A stretch of 64,000 nucleotides of DNA from Prevotella sp. E2-28 (lineage in GTDB: Bacteria; Bacteroidota; Bacteroidia; Bacteroidales; Bacteroidaceae). The translations under genes were made by a program, and so were the position numbers. Each line of letters begins with the position of its first letter. The first letter of the stretch is position 1. The stretch is from the NCBI RefSeq assembly GCF_022024055.1, contig NZ_CP091788.1, positions 1 to 64,000 on the forward strand, written 5' to 3'. Positions 16,354 through 27,378 of this stretch are shown in pieces. The notes beneath the pieces were generated by a model, which ran no database searches, had not been told where the DNA came from, and worked only from the letters and a program-made list of their open reading frames with translations.

Positions 16354-18417
16354 TTATCTTATTATTGCTATTTTAGAAACAATGCCTGAATCACCTTTTT
16401 CAGTAGCTGTGGCAATCATATAGATACCACTTGCAACAAGATTACCTTTCAAGTCACGACCATCCCATGTGAATGTACCGCCATTAGAGCGTCCCTGAGC
16501 CACTAACTTGCCATTGGATGTAAGAATCTTCACATCAGCATCAAAAGACAGTCCTACGACTGTTATAATGCCTGTATAGCCTGGTTCTACTGGATTAGGA
16601 TAAGCATAGACATTATTATCAGTCATTTCTTCGCTGGGTGCAGTGGCATCAGACATATATGAGCAGAGTCCTTGATCAGTGAGGAAGAATACTTCACCCG
16701 ACTGATTATCAATTGAAATATCATTTATAATGTCTGAAAGCAATGGCGAGTTCTCTGTTGTAAAATGATGAATTTGCTCTGTGTTGTCCTCGCTAATAAG
16801 GAAAATGCCGTTTCCATTTGTTCCAAACCACTTACGTCCACCACCATCGATAGCTATACAATTCACAGGAATACCAGTAAGAAGATAGTCGGCTAAATTG
16901 GTACCATCATTACGTGCTATTTTCTCTTGTTGTAGGGTAGCATTATTCTGTCCTGCTTCACTGCTTTTAAAATAGAACGGTCCGCAATTTGTTGCAACCC
17001 AAATATTCCCGTTCTTATCTTCTTTAACATCGTATGGATAGCAGTTTTCGTATGCTATACCATCTTGATTGATAAAAGATTTATATACTACAATATTATC
17101 CAACCATAAGTCATAGCATATAATAGATGGTGAGTAATAGTGGTTGTTAACAAACCAAAGAAGTCCACGACTATCGAAAATAGGACTACGCATACCTGTC
17201 ATAGATGTCTTTTCATTATAACATAGTTCACTTTTATAATGAGAAGTCCATTCTCCTTTTTTATTTAATTCAACAAGATTTACTCCGATAGCCTGACTAT
17301 TTAATACCCAGAGATTACCATTATTATCATATTTAATGCCATGTATCAGCGTATAGTCATCAGTAAGATACTTACCTGTGGCACTGCTGGTAACAGGACG
17401 TAAAGGACTGTTTTCTTTATAATAGCATGTTTTATATTGTCCGTTATAAAATTCATAGAGACCGCATCTACCAGCAACCATTACTCTATTATTGTCTGTA
17501 GGGTCTATATCAATACAGTTTATATCTCTGTAATTAAAACCAGTTTCGTCATTTATATTGGTAGAGTAGATAGTCCATTCGTTTTTATCATATATTTGTA
17601 CTATACCAGGATTGTCTTTTTGTATGAATCCAGAAAGGAATGCACCGCCCGTAGTATATAGCTTTCCATTATAAAATTTTGACTCGTAGAAATCGTTGAA
17701 CTGCGGTCCACCTGGCTTCAATGAATTTACTATATCGATATATGTATTCCAATCTGCTGTATTTGAATTAAATGATGGATAGCTATCCGTAGTTTGCCAA
17801 TTAGATTTATCTATGAGATTACTGTTTAAATTAGCAGTATAAACAGCATTCTGATTAGTTCGTGCATAGATATTTGTATTGTCTATTGCTAGAGCTTGGA
17901 CATTTTGATTCAGCATATAGGTCTCACTGATTTCTGCACGTTCCATATTGACTTTGATAACGCCAAACGACATACAGAGATAGGCATATTGCTGATAGAT
18001 ATAGATATTGTTGACGGTTTTACTTTCCGTCATCGTCTTTGTGTAAAGTGAACTGATATTAGTAACATTTTCCTGAAGATCCATCAGGTCAATGTTTCCA
18101 TTCTGATAAACAATTATAAGACGTTTAACTTGTTGATTCCAGGCAATGCTAGAGATGTAGGTATCGTTGAGTGTGTTGACCTTATCGTAAGTTGTAATGG
18201 ATTGGTCAGTAAGATTATAACTGTAAAGACTGTTTGATGCTCTTACAAATAACGTATTAGTGCCTGCTTTGCAAATTTGCTGTGGCTCATAATACGACAT
18301 ATAGGCTCGCCAACTACCTATTTGCGCACTTAAAGGTAAAAAGGTAAAAAGGTAAAAGAGTAAAACCCATTTTACCAATGATGCGTTTTTATTTTTTTTT
18401 ATTTGTATAGTCATCAT
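16354..18417 (-). CDS. porZ: PorZ-like beta-propeller component of type IX secretion
   Basis: This 687-residue exported protein matches PorZ as recalled: a signal peptide, then IGSWRAYMSYYEPQQI at the mature N-terminus and many propeller-blade strands of the two-component-regulator type (RDINCIDIDPTDNNRVMVAG, GNLWVLNSQ, GGRKWFGTNGNGIF). It ends with a C-terminal sorting domain, FTWDGRDLKGNLVASGIYMI. PorZ sits on the cell surface and helps attach A-type LPS to type IX cargo. The hydrophobic core of its signal peptide (FYLFTFLPL) is encoded by a tandem repeat whose complement lies just before the start codon. The rdgB gene ends 24 bp upstream. Confidence 0.82.
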   Translation of the reverse strand: MMTIQIKKNKNASLVKWVLLFYLFTFLPLSAQIGSWRAYMSYYEPQQICKAGTNTLFVRASNSLYSYNLTDQSITTYDKVNTLNDTYISSIAWNQQVKRLIIVYQNGNIDLMDLQENVTNISSLYTKTMTESKTVNNIYIYQQYAYLCMSFGVIKVNMERAEISETYMLNQNVQALAIDNTNIYARTNQNAVYTANLNSNLIDKSNWQTTDSYPSFNSNTADWNTYIDIVNSLKPGGPQFNDFYESKFYNGKLYTTGGAFLSGFIQKDNPGIVQIYDKNEWTIYSTNINDETGFNYRDINCIDIDPTDNNRVMVAGRCGLYEFYNGQYKTCYYKENSPLRPVTSSATGKYLTDDYTLIHGIKYDNNGNLWVLNSQAIGVNLVELNKKGEWTSHYKSELCYNEKTSMTGMRSPIFDSRGLLWFVNNHYYSPSIICYDLWLDNIVVYKSFINQDGIAYENCYPYDVKEDKNGNIWVATNCGPFYFKSSEAGQNNATLQQEKIARNDGTNLADYLLTGIPVNCIAIDGGGRKWFGTNGNGIFLISEDNTEQIHHFTTENSPLLSDIINDISIDNQSGEVFFLTDQGLCSYMSDATAPSEEMTDNNVYAYPNPVEPGYTGIITVVGLSFDADVKILTSNGKLVAQGRSNGGTFTWDGRDLKGNLVASGIYMIATATEKGDSGIVSKIAIIR

Positions 18418-18448
18418 TTACCCTTTTACTTTTTTACCTTTTTATCCT
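18331..18448. repeat. Inverted short tandem repeats enclosing the porZ start
   Basis: One array of AAAGGTAA units (18331-18366) lies inside porZ and encodes part of its signal peptide. The complementary array (TTTACCTT units, 18417-18448) covers the rdgB stop and the porZ leader. In the mRNA the arms could pair over about 30 nt and put the porZ start codon in a loop of about 50 nt. Both arms are imperfect. Confidence 0.65.
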
Positions 18449-19062
18449 TTCAAAAACTCTGCTAGTTTCGCAGTAGCTCGTCCTCGATGACTGATACCGT
18501 TTTTCTGTTCTGAAGTCATTTCGGCAAAAGTCTGATTAAAACCTTCTGGACAGAAAATAGGATCATAACCGAAGCCCTCTGCCCCACTCCGCTCTGTGGT
18601 TATCTCACCGTTAACGATGCCTTCAAAGAGATGTTCCTGCTTAATACTGGTACAACCACAAGGGCATACATCTTTTTTCTGGATAAGGGCGATAACAGTG
18701 CGAAAACGCGCTTTACGATTATCTTTATCTTTAAGTTCTCGTAGCAGGCGTGCCATATTAGCTTCACTATCGTGACTAGCAGCATTAGTTTCCATACTGG
18801 CATAACGAGCACTATAGATACCCGGAGCTCCATTAAGTGCTTCTACTTCAAGACCAGTATCATCGGCAAAACAATCAATATGGTAGTTATCATAGATATA
18901 ACGTGCTTTTTGCAGGGCATTCTCCTCAAGGGTCTGCCCTGTTTCAGGAATGTCTACATCACAGCCAATATCTTTTAGGGAGAGCACCTCTACCCTATCG
19001 CCCATTATCTGACGTATCTCCTGTAATTTATGCTGATTGTTAGTTGCGAAAACTATCTTCAT
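18442..19062 (-). CDS. rdgB: XTP/dITP pyrophosphatase, RdgB/HAM1 family
   Basis: This 206-residue enzyme hydrolyses non-canonical purine triphosphates (XTP, dITP) to keep them out of DNA. The opening [13 protein letters not shown], the acidic motif [23 protein letters not shown], and the C-terminal [12 protein letters not shown] with ISHRGRA are all present. It starts in an ATGA overlap with the YitT-family gene and is followed by porZ, so YitT-rdgB-porZ read as one unit downstream of leuS. Confidence 0.95.
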   Translation of the reverse strand: MKIVFATNNQHKLQEIRQIMGDRVEVLSLKDIGCDVDIPETGQTLEENALQKARYIYDNYHIDCFADDTGLEVEALNGAPGIYSARYASMETNAASHDSEANMARLLRELKDKDNRKARFRTVIALIQKKDVCPCGCTSIKQEHLFEGIVNGEITTERSGAEGFGYDPIFCPEGFNQTFAEMTSEQKNGISHRGRATAKLAEFLKG

Positions 19063-20024
19063 TCTTTTATCTTTTTATGATCTCCCTCAATCTTCTTTTC
19101 TTCCTTTATTTTTACGTTCATCTCATCAAATCCTTCGCCATAGACGCCTATGACAGCACTCTGAGATACAAAGGCATTAGGGTCTATCATTTTGATGAGA
19201 CGGAAGATATTGGTGCTCTCGCGCTTTTTAGCAAGGATACAGAGTACCTTCATCTTATTGCCAGTATACCAGCCGTGACCATCCAGGATAGTGACGCCAT
19301 GATTCATCTGTGTACCAATGGCATTGGCTATCTCCTGCCATTTGCGCGAGAAAATCATAAACTGTACAGATTGTCTGCTGCGGTTCATCACATAATCGAG
19401 CACATAGTTCTCCATCGCCATCACGCAAAAACCAAACGTCACCTTATGGGCACGTTCTATATAGTCGCCAAACTGTGGGAAGAACATACAAGAGCCAATG
19501 ATACAGAAATCGGCGGAAAAGAGCACGGTGCCAAGTGAGATATTGTTTTTATACTTGTTCACGCTGGCAGCAATGATATCCGTACCACCCGTAGAGCCAT
19601 TGTTATTGAACACGGTGGCCAGGGCAATACCCGTGATGGTACAGCCGATAATCATTGAGATGAACTCCTGCCCCTCGCCCATCAGTTTGAAAGGCAGTCC
19701 GTTGGGCTGCTTTGGCAGTATATCCTGTGCAAATTTCAGCATCAGGGCGAGCATGAAGATAGCATAGATGGTTTTCATCAGGAACTTATAGCCCAGGATT
19801 TTCAACGCTACGATGAGTAGTAGTCCGTTGATAATCAGGTAGGTGTTCTCCAGATGGAACCCTGTGGCATAATAAATGATTGCTGAGAGACCCGTCACGC
19901 CACCTGCCACTATCTCATAAGGCATGAGAAAGACGGTGAAGGCGATGGTGTACATCAGCAGACCAAGGGTAATAAAGAAATAGTCCTTGGCTTCGTTCCA
20001 GATGATTTTATGCTGTATAGTCAT
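19059..20024 (-). CDS. YitT-family membrane protein
   Basis: This 321-residue protein has about five membrane segments in the first 215 residues, with the family block [20 protein letters not shown] and [13 protein letters not shown] cytoplasmic DUF2179 domain follows ([24 protein letters not shown]). The family is often described as putative transporters, but its substrate is not established. The gene overlaps rdgB by 4 bp. The gap to leuS is almost wholly a 33-bp repeat. Confidence 0.88.
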   Translation of the reverse strand: MTIQHKIIWNEAKDYFFITLGLLMYTIAFTVFLMPYEIVAGGVTGLSAIIYYATGFHLENTYLIINGLLLIVALKILGYKFLMKTIYAIFMLALMLKFAQDILPKQPNGLPFKLMGEGQEFISMIIGCTITGIALATVFNNNGSTGGTDIIAASVNKYKNNISLGTVLFSADFCIIGSCMFFPQFGDYIERAHKVTFGFCVMAMENYVLDYVMNRSRQSVQFMIFSRKWQEIANAIGTQMNHGVTILDGHGWYTGNKMKVLCILAKKRESTNIFRLIKMIDPNAFVSQSAVIGVYGEGFDEMNVKIKEEKKIEGDHKKIKE

Positions 20025-20026
20025 AA

Positions 20027-20059
20027 TAACTATGAACTATGAATTTTGAACTATGAACT
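20027..20059. repeat. 33-bp AACTATG repeat element, copy 1
   Basis: This 33-bp sequence (TAACTATGAACTATGAA, then a variable TTT, then the rest of the tandem) fills the leuS-YitT gap and overlaps the leuS stop codon by 2 bp. It differs by one base from the copy at 28619-28651, which flanks the four-helix-bundle gene. Confidence 0.8.
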
Positions 20060-22895
20060 ACTTAATCACGATGTTCACCATGCGTTTCGGCACGATGATA
20101 ATCTTTACTATCTGCTTATCTTCTACGTATTTAGCTGTGCGTTCATCGCCACGTACCAAAGCTTCGATAGAGGCATTGTCGGCATCGGCAGCCACCTGAA
20201 TCTCAAAGCGGGTCTTACCATTGAAGGCCACACCCATCTTTGCCTGACTCTCAACGAGGAACTCTTCATTCCATGTAGGCCACTGAGCATTGCATACGCT
20301 ATCCTGCTCACCAAGCCTTTCCCACAACTCTTCAGCGATATGTGGAGCAAATGGAGCTATGAGGATGACGAGTGTCTTCAGCATCTCCTTGTTCTTGCAC
20401 TTCTGCTGTGAGAGCTCGTTCACGCAAATCATGAAGGCCGAGATAGAGGTGTTGTAAGAGAACTGCTCAATATCCTGTGACACCTTCTTGATGAGCTTAT
20501 GAACGCTCTTCAGATTATCGGCAGTGGGTTCGCCCTCTTCGAATCCGTTCTGATAGAGGTTCCAGAACTTCTTCAGGAAACGGTGACAACCATCGATACC
20601 ATTGGTGTCCCAAGGCTTAGACTGCTCTACAGGACCCAGGAACATCTCGTAGAGACGCAGGGTGTCAGCACCATACTTCTCGACAATCATATCGGGGTTA
20701 ACCACGTTGTACATGGATTTTGACATCTTCTCTACAGCCCAGCCACAGATATATTTGCCATCCTCAAGAATAAACTCAGCATTGTTGTATTCAGGACGCC
20801 AAGTCTTGAAGGCCTCGATATCCAGCACATCAGCAGAGACGATGTTCACGTCCACGTGGATGGGGGTTGTTTCCTTGTAGTTGCCACGCAAGTTCAAGCT
20901 TACAAACTTACCCTTGTCAGCACCTTCGTCTTCAATACGATACACAAAATTAGAACGTCCCTGAATCATACCCTGGTTGACGAGCTTCTTGAAGGGCTCT
21001 TCTTCGCATGAATAACCACTATCAAAGAGGAACTTATTCCAGAAACGACTATAGATAAGGTGACCAGTAGCGTGCTCAGAACCACCCACGTAGAGGTCAA
21101 CATTACGCCAGTATTCATCAGCATCTTTGCTGACCAAAGCAGTATTGTTGTCTGGATCCATATAGCGCAGATAGTAAGCTGAAGATCCAGCGAAGCCAGG
21201 CATGGTGTTGAGCTCAAGGCGGAAGACGGTCTTATTGTCGATTGCCGAACAATCGACCACAGAATTAGTCTTGGTGTCCCAAGCCCATTTCTTAGCGTGA
21301 CCTAATGGAGGTTCACCTGTTGCTGTGGGCTTGTATTCATCAATCTCTGGAAGTTCCAAAGGCAGACACTCCTTTGGAATCATATAAGGCATATCATCCT
21401 TGTAATAAACAGGGAATGGTTCACCCCAGTAGCGCTGACGACTGAAGATAGCATCGCGCAGACGATAGTTTACCTTTATACGTCCAAGCTTGTGCTCTGT
21501 AACGAATTTCTTCGTAGCAGCAATAGCCTCTTTCACACTCAGGCCATTGAGTGAGAAACCATCGAGTGTGGTCTTTCCTGCGGCAGGTGAGTTCATCACC
21601 CTACCCTCTTTGGCGTCAAAGCTCTCTTCAGAGACATCGGCACCCTCAATCAAAGGGATGATAGGCAGGTTAAAGTGCTTTGCGAAGGCATAGTCACGAC
21701 TATCGTGAGCAGGCACAGCCATGATAGCGCCTGTACCATAACCAGCAAGTACATATTCAGAAATCCATACGGGAATCTTGTCGCCAGTAAAAGGATTAAC
21801 AGCATACGAACCAGAGAATACACCTGTTACGCTGTGGTCCATCTGACGCTCGCGCTCAGTACGCTTCTTAACGTATGCTAGATATTCATCGACAGCAGCT
21901 TTCTGATCAGCTGTAGTCAACTCAGCTACCAACTCTGACTCAGGTGCCAGCACCATGAAGGTAACACCAAAGATGGTATCGGCACGTGTGGTGAAAATAG
22001 TGAAATGCTTCTCAGAATCGGCTACCTGGAATTCCATCTCTGTACCCTCAGAACGACCAATCCAGTTGCGCTGAGCTTCTTTGAGAGAGTCAGTCCAGTC
22101 GATAGTTTCCAGTCCGTCGAGCAGACGCTGAGCATAAGCTGAAGTACGTAGACACCACTGGCGCATCTTCTTCTGTTCTACGGGATAGCCACCACGTTCA
22201 GATACACCATTAATCACTTCGTCATTGGCCAGCACAGTGCCCAGTGCAGGACACCAGTTCACCATCGTTTCAGCCAGATAGGCAATACGATAGTTCATCA
22301 GCACCTCCTGCTTCTTCTTTTCAGAGAAGCCAGCCCAATCGGAAGCAGTGAACTGCAGTTCCTCAGTTCCAATAGCACCACAGTTCTCTGTACCCATCAG
22401 TTCGAAGTGCTCAATCAGTTTGATAATGGGCTGAGCCTTTTGTGAAGACGTGCTGTAGTAGCTCTTGAACATACGCTGGAAGGCCCACTGTGTCCAGTGA
22501 TAGTACTTAGGATCACAGGTACGCACTTCCCTACTCCAGTCAAAAGAAAAACCTATCTTGTCCAACTGTTCACGATAGCGCTTGATATTCTGGTCTGTAG
22601 TGATAGCAGGATGCTGACCGGTCTGGATAGCATACTGTTCAGCAGGCAGTCCGTAAGCGTCGTAGCCCATAGGATTCAGTACGTTAAAGCCCTGCAGGCG
22701 CTTGTAGCGGGCATAGATATCACTGGCAATATAGCCAAGAGGATGACCAACGTGTAGTCCGGCTCCTGATGGATAAGGGAACATATTTAGCACGTAGAAT
22801 TTCTTCTTTTTGTCGTCCTCAACTACGCGATAAATGCCGCTCTCGACCCATCGCTTCTGCCACTTTTTCTCAATGTCTCTGAAGTTGTATTCCAT
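20058..22895 (-). CDS. leuS: Leucyl-tRNA synthetase
   Basis: This 945-residue class I synthetase charges tRNA-Leu. The HIGH-type motif is [10 protein letters not shown], with MFPYPSGAG before it, and the KMSKS loop is EKMSKSMYN. Between them lies the editing domain, including [12 protein letters not shown] and the block [14 protein letters not shown] that clears mischarged tRNA. An anticodon-binding helical domain follows. Length is typical of Bacteroidales. The ATG at 22895 has an exact promoter upstream. Confidence 0.97.
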   Translation of the reverse strand: MEYNFRDIEKKWQKRWVESGIYRVVEDDKKKKFYVLNMFPYPSGAGLHVGHPLGYIASDIYARYKRLQGFNVLNPMGYDAYGLPAEQYAIQTGQHPAITTDQNIKRYREQLDKIGFSFDWSREVRTCDPKYYHWTQWAFQRMFKSYYSTSSQKAQPIIKLIEHFELMGTENCGAIGTEELQFTASDWAGFSEKKKQEVLMNYRIAYLAETMVNWCPALGTVLANDEVINGVSERGGYPVEQKKMRQWCLRTSAYAQRLLDGLETIDWTDSLKEAQRNWIGRSEGTEMEFQVADSEKHFTIFTTRADTIFGVTFMVLAPESELVAELTTADQKAAVDEYLAYVKKRTERERQMDHSVTGVFSGSYAVNPFTGDKIPVWISEYVLAGYGTGAIMAVPAHDSRDYAFAKHFNLPIIPLIEGADVSEESFDAKEGRVMNSPAAGKTTLDGFSLNGLSVKEAIAATKKFVTEHKLGRIKVNYRLRDAIFSRQRYWGEPFPVYYKDDMPYMIPKECLPLELPEIDEYKPTATGEPPLGHAKKWAWDTKTNSVVDCSAIDNKTVFRLELNTMPGFAGSSAYYLRYMDPDNNTALVSKDADEYWRNVDLYVGGSEHATGHLIYSRFWNKFLFDSGYSCEEEPFKKLVNQGMIQGRSNFVYRIEDEGADKGKFVSLNLRGNYKETTPIHVDVNIVSADVLDIEAFKTWRPEYNNAEFILEDGKYICGWAVEKMSKSMYNVVNPDMIVEKYGADTLRLYEMFLGPVEQSKPWDTNGIDGCHRFLKKFWNLYQNGFEEGEPTADNLKSVHKLIKKVSQDIEQFSYNTSISAFMICVNELSQQKCKNKEMLKTLVILIAPFAPHIAEELWERLGEQDSVCNAQWPTWNEEFLVESQAKMGVAFNGKTRFEIQVAADADNASIEALVRGDERTAKYVEDKQIVKIIIVPKRMVNIVIK

Positions 22896-22927
22896 TTATT
22901 TTGTCTTATTTGTTGTTTCCTAACCTG

Positions 22928-22958
22928 CAAAATTACTATTTATCTGTGAGATAGCAAA
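22928..22958 (-). promoter_or_regulatory. leuS promoter
   Basis: On the minus strand TTTG (22955-22958) and TAATTTTG (22928-22935) are 19 nt apart. This is an exact fit to the Bacteroidetes consensus, and the leader is about 30 nt. Confidence 0.7.
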
Positions 22959-22974
22959 ATCTTTTGCCAAAAAC

Positions 22975-23005
22975 TTTGTTGGTTCGATTTTATTTACTAT
23001 ATTTG
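22975..23005 (+). promoter_or_regulatory. Promoter of the second secreted protein
   Basis: TTTG (22975-22978) and TATATTTG (22998-23005) are 19 nt apart. It is divergent from the leuS promoter, with 16 bp between the two -33 boxes. Confidence 0.7.
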
Positions 23006-23040
23006 CAAACGAATAAATTCAACTTAAATTATAAATGCTT

Positions 23041-24624
23041 ATGAAGAAAATTTTACGCTATTCTTTCGTAGCCTTGTTGGCTATGGTGGGTATGAATGTC
23101 AGTGCAGCAGATGTTATTGATGAGCTGACATGGGATAAATTATTGGAAGCTGGAAAGAGTAATACTTATCAGGATTTCAGTGAAAAGACTATTACTTCTA
23201 ATGCAGTATATTCTGGTAATGCCTCTTCTGGTGCTGATAAATATATCCAGTTGCGCACAAAAAATAATAATGCAGGTATTGTCACTACATCTTCTGGTGG
23301 AAAATTGAAGTCTGTGACGATTACTTTCAATACAGCGACAACAGATCGTAGTATTGACATATATGGCAGCAATACGGCTTATACAGCAGCTTCAGATCTT
23401 TATGGTGATAATGCAGGTACGAAACTTGGTACTATTGCATCTAATGGTGAAAGCATGACACTGACAGTTGATGGTGATTATACTTTCGTAGGATTGCGTT
23501 CAACTAAAGATGCCATCTATGTTGACAAGATTACTATTGTTTGGGATGGTGCAGGTTCTACACCAGAAACAAAGACAGCAACCAGCATCGAATTTGCTGA
23601 AGGTTACACAACCCGTTGCACACCTGGTAAGGACGAAACTGTTGCTCTGCCTGAAGCCACGGTGATGGCAGGTGAGACAGCTGTAGTAGGCGCTACTGTG
23701 ACATGGGCTAGCAGCAATGAGGAAATTGCTCCCATTGTGAATGGTGTTATAAAGCCCGTAAATGGTTCTCAGGGTAGTGTGACAATTACAGCAACTTATG
23801 CTGGTAACGATAACTATAAGGCTAGTGCCAAGAGCTATACACTGAAGCTCTACAAGGGCTATGTAGTTTTAGCTGAATTGGTAAAAGACCTGAACAGTGG
23901 TAACGAGAAGTGGGATAATGGCGGTGAACTGGCCAACTTCTGGATGGGCGAGATGGAAAACGGCGAGTTTAAGTCTGTTGAGACACTTGTGACCTATGCA
24001 AGCGGTAATTATATCTACCTGACCGATGGTACAAATCATATGCTGTTCTTTGGTAAGGCTTCTGTTTTTGGTAACGACGAGCAGAAACTGAAGGCTGGTG
24101 ATAAGATTACGATGGATTATGGTCATGAGCAGGGCTTTGATGCTATTTGGGGTACTGCTTATCGCTACAACAAACTGCCTGAGTTTAAGGTAGAGAGTAT
24201 GGTAGTTCGCGTTGCTTCTGAAAACAACGCTGTGAACTATACCACAATTACTGTTGACCAGCTTGGCAATTACTTGAATGCTCCTATTAAGATTGAGAGT
24301 GCTCAGTATGACAGCATTAATGGAAAGAATCTTTATTTCAATGTAGGTGGAGTAAAACTGGCAGTTTATAATCAGTTCGGCACTGAAGTAAAGAATATGG
24401 AGCTTGGAGCAACCTATACACTGACAGGAATGGGTAGCGTTTATAAAACTACAAATCAGATGTATCTGACAGATTTTGTGAAGACAGCAGATGCTCCTGC
24501 AGGTGTCAATACTATCAGCGCTGCAAAGAAGAATGGTGCTATCTACAACCTGAAGGGTCAGCGTGTGAAGACAATGAGTCGTGGTCTTTACATCAAGGAC
24601 GGCAAAAAGTTCATTGTGAAGTAA
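23041..24624 (+). CDS. Secreted surface protein with C-terminal sorting module
   Basis: The product (527 residues from the ATG at 23041; another ATG lies two codons upstream) has a signal peptide ending near NVSAAD. A beta-sandwich region to about residue 180 resembles the N-terminal part of the 7966-11199 protein. A BIg-like domain (WASSNEEIAPIVNG) follows, then a DUF6359-type region, and the end is AIYNLKGQRV...GLYIKDGKKFIVK. It is a probable type IX-exported or surface-attached protein with no catalytic motif seen. Its shared ends with the 7966-11199 protein mark them as paralogues. Confidence 0.8.
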   Translation: MKKILRYSFVALLAMVGMNVSAADVIDELTWDKLLEAGKSNTYQDFSEKTITSNAVYSGNASSGADKYIQLRTKNNNAGIVTTSSGGKLKSVTITFNTATTDRSIDIYGSNTAYTAASDLYGDNAGTKLGTIASNGESMTLTVDGDYTFVGLRSTKDAIYVDKITIVWDGAGSTPETKTATSIEFAEGYTTRCTPGKDETVALPEATVMAGETAVVGATVTWASSNEEIAPIVNGVIKPVNGSQGSVTITATYAGNDNYKASAKSYTLKLYKGYVVLAELVKDLNSGNEKWDNGGELANFWMGEMENGEFKSVETLVTYASGNYIYLTDGTNHMLFFGKASVFGNDEQKLKAGDKITMDYGHEQGFDAIWGTAYRYNKLPEFKVESMVVRVASENNAVNYTTITVDQLGNYLNAPIKIESAQYDSINGKNLYFNVGGVKLAVYNQFGTEVKNMELGATYTLTGMGSVYKTTNQMYLTDFVKTADAPAGVNTISAAKKNGAIYNLKGQRVKTMSRGLYIKDGKKFIVK

Positions 24625-24685
24625 GGAATTAGATTAAAAATAGTAAAACGAGGCACTTCTGTTTGGGAGTGTCTTGTTTTTTTTA

Positions 24686-24693
24686 TACCTTTG
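24686..24693 (+). promoter_or_regulatory. -7 box of mutS
   Basis: TACCTTTG lies 26 nt before the mutS ATG. It sits inside the longer open frame, which excludes the upstream in-frame start at 24663. Confidence 0.6.
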
Positions 24694-24719
24694 CATCTGT
24701 TAAGAAAAGAAAGAAAAAT

Positions 24720-27341
24720 ATGGCAAAGAAGGATGGGGAACTGACCCCAATGATGAAGCAGTTTTTTGACTTGAAGGCGAAACACCCGGATGCAGTGATG
24801 CTGTTCAGGTGTGGCGACTTCTATGAGACTTACTGCGAAGATGCTGTTACGGCTTCACGTATCCTAGGTATCACGCTGACTCATCGTAACAATGGGGCAG
24901 GGGGTAAGGGTGACGAGATGGCCGGATTCCCGCATCATGCATTGGATACTTATTTGCCCAAATTGATACGAGCAGGTAAGCGCGTGGCTATCTGCGACCA
25001 GTTAGAAGACCCTAAACTGACGAAGAAACTGGTGAAGCGAGGCATTACGGAATTGGTGACGCCTGGTGTGGCCCTTTCAGATAACGTGCTGAACTACAAG
25101 GAGAATAACTTCTTGGCCAGCGTGCACTTTGGAAAATCATCGCTTGGTGTAGCTTTCCTTGATATCTCTACAGGTGAGTTCCTGACAGGAGAGGGTACGG
25201 CTGATTATGTTGAGAAGCTATTGGGTAGTTTCTCGCCTAAGGAGGTGCTCTATGAACGAGGAAAGAAGCAGGATTTTGAACTGAAATTCGGTTCCAAGTT
25301 CTTCACATTCCAACTGGATGACTGGGTGTTTACGGATCAGACAGCTCGCCAAAAGCTACTGAAGCATTTCCGTGTAAAAAACCTAAAAGGCTTTGGCGTA
25401 GATCATCTGCAGAGTGGGGTGATTGCTGCTGGTGCTATCTTGCAATATCTGGAGCAGACACAGCACACGCAGATAGGTCATATCACGTCTATCTCGCGTA
25501 TTGAGGAAGATAAATATGTGCGTCTGGATAAGTTTACTATCCGCTCTTTGGAGCTGATACAGCCGATGCAGGACGATGGAAAGTCGCTACTGGATGTGAT
25601 AGACCGTACGGTGAGCCCTATGGGAGGCCGATTGCTGCGTCGCTGGGTGGTATTCCCACTCAAGGACGAAAAGCCCATTAACGAGCGTCTGGATATTGTG
25701 GATTACTATTATCGCGAGCCTGATTTCCGTCAGTGTGTGGATGAAGAGATACATCGTATTGGTGACCTGGAACGTATTGTTTCAAAAGTGGCTGTAGGAC
25801 GTGTGTCGCCTCGTGAGGTGGTTCAGCTGAAGACGGCCCTGCAAGCTATCCAGCCTATTAAGACGGCGTGTCTCTATGCTGATAATGCAGCGCTGAAAAG
25901 GGTAGGGGAACAGTTGAATCTTTGCGAGAGTCTGCGTGAAAGGATAGAGCGCGAGATAGAGAACGATCCACCACAACTGGTACAAAAGGGTGGGGTGATT
26001 CGTAGTGGAGTAAATGAAGAACTCGACGAACTACGGAATATTGCCTACAGTGGAAAGGATTATCTGCTACAGATACAGCAACGAGAGGCTGAACAGACTG
26101 GTATCTCTTCGCTGAAGATAGGTTATAACAATGTGTTTGGCTATTATCTGGAGGTGCGCAATATCTATAAAGATCAGGTGCCGGCAGAATGGGTTCGCAA
26201 GCAGACGCTGGCGCAGGCTGAGCGCTATATCACGCAGGAACTGAAGGAGTACGAGGAAAAAATTCTGGGTGCTGAGGATAAGATTCTCTCGCTGGAGGCT
26301 CGTCTCTTTAATGACCTGATTCTGGATATGCAAGCCTTTATTCCTCAGATTCAAATCAATGCTAATATCATTGCCCATCTGGACTGTCTGCTGTCGTTTG
26401 CAAAGGTGGCAGAGGAGAATAACTATATTCGTCCTGTGATTGATGCTTCTGAAGTCATTGACATCAAGCAGGGACGTCATCCTGTGATAGAAAAAGAACT
26501 GCCCATAGAGGAGCATTATGTGCCCAATGATATCCTGCTGGATAATGAGAAACAGCAAATCATCATCATAACAGGTCCTAATATGGCTGGTAAATCGGCG
26601 CTGTTGCGTCAAACGGCTTTGATAGTACTACTGGCCCAAATAGGTTGTTTCGTGCCCGCAGAGGCCGCGAGAATCGGCCTGGTGGATAAGATTTTCACTC
26701 GTGTGGGTGCATCGGATAATATCTCATTGGGTGAATCAACCTTTATGGTAGAGATGACTGAGGCTTCAAATATCCTGAACAATGTGTCTTCGCGTTCGCT
26801 GGTGCTCTTCGATGAGTTGGGGCGTGGAACGTCAACATACGATGGTATCTCGATAGCCTGGGCTATCGTAGAGTATCTGCATGAAAACTCTAAAGGTCAT
26901 CCTCGCACGCTCTTTGCTACGCACTATCACGAACTCAATGAGATGGAAAAGAATTTCAATCGCATCAAGAACTACAACGTCTCTGTGAAGGAGGTTGATG
27001 GCAAAGTCATCTTCCTGCGCAAACTAGAGCGTGGTGGCTCTGAGCACTCCTTTGGTATTCATGTGGCTGAGATTGCTGGTATGCCTCGTAGTATCGTAAA
27101 GCGTGCCAACGTCATTCTGAAGCAGCTGGAGAGCGAGAATGCCCAGGTGGGTGGAGTAGGGAAGCCTACCAAGGAAATCGCTAATAGTCGTGAGGGTATG
27201 CAGCTCTCGTTCTTCCAACTGGATGACCCCGTACTCTGTCAGGTGCGTGATGAAATTCTTGGTATTGATGTGAATAACCTCACGCCGCTGGAAGCCCTCA
27301 ACAAACTCAATGATATCAAAAAGATAGTCTCAGGAAAATGA
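24720..27341 (+). CDS. mutS: DNA mismatch repair ATPase MutS
   Basis: This 873-residue protein recognises mismatches. The N-terminal mismatch-binding domain includes the Phe-containing block [11 protein letters not shown] (family FxE motif as FYE). Connector, lever and clamp regions follow, then the ATPase with Walker [16 protein letters not shown], the Walker B region [16 protein letters not shown] and the dimer-site histidine ATHYHEL. The start at 24720 ([14 protein letters not shown]) follows the -7 box. The stop codon is inside the loop of the terminator hairpin. Confidence 0.97.
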   Translation: MAKKDGELTPMMKQFFDLKAKHPDAVMLFRCGDFYETYCEDAVTASRILGITLTHRNNGAGGKGDEMAGFPHHALDTYLPKLIRAGKRVAICDQLEDPKLTKKLVKRGITELVTPGVALSDNVLNYKENNFLASVHFGKSSLGVAFLDISTGEFLTGEGTADYVEKLLGSFSPKEVLYERGKKQDFELKFGSKFFTFQLDDWVFTDQTARQKLLKHFRVKNLKGFGVDHLQSGVIAAGAILQYLEQTQHTQIGHITSISRIEEDKYVRLDKFTIRSLELIQPMQDDGKSLLDVIDRTVSPMGGRLLRRWVVFPLKDEKPINERLDIVDYYYREPDFRQCVDEEIHRIGDLERIVSKVAVGRVSPREVVQLKTALQAIQPIKTACLYADNAALKRVGEQLNLCESLRERIEREIENDPPQLVQKGGVIRSGVNEELDELRNIAYSGKDYLLQIQQREAEQTGISSLKIGYNNVFGYYLEVRNIYKDQVPAEWVRKQTLAQAERYITQELKEYEEKILGAEDKILSLEARLFNDLILDMQAFIPQIQINANIIAHLDCLLSFAKVAEENNYIRPVIDASEVIDIKQGRHPVIEKELPIEEHYVPNDILLDNEKQQIIIITGPNMAGKSALLRQTALIVLLAQIGCFVPAEAARIGLVDKIFTRVGASDNISLGESTFMVEMTEASNILNNVSSRSLVLFDELGRGTSTYDGISIAWAIVEYLHENSKGHPRTLFATHYHELNEMEKNFNRIKNYNVSVKEVDGKVIFLRKLERGGSEHSFGIHVAEIAGMPRSIVKRANVILKQLESENAQVGGVGKPTKEIANSREGMQLSFFQLDDPVLCQVRDEILGIDVNNLTPLEALNKLNDIKKIVSGK

Positions 27342-27359
27342 CCTGAGACTATCTTTTTA
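27322..27359. terminator. Bidirectional terminator between mutS and lgt
   Basis: AGATAGTCTCAGG (27322-27334) pairs perfectly with CCTGAGACTATCT (27342-27354) around a 7-nt loop that holds the mutS stop codon, and TTTTT follows. The converging lgt gene can use it from the other strand. Confidence 0.9.
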
Positions 27360-27378
27360 TATGAATGTAATATTGTTT

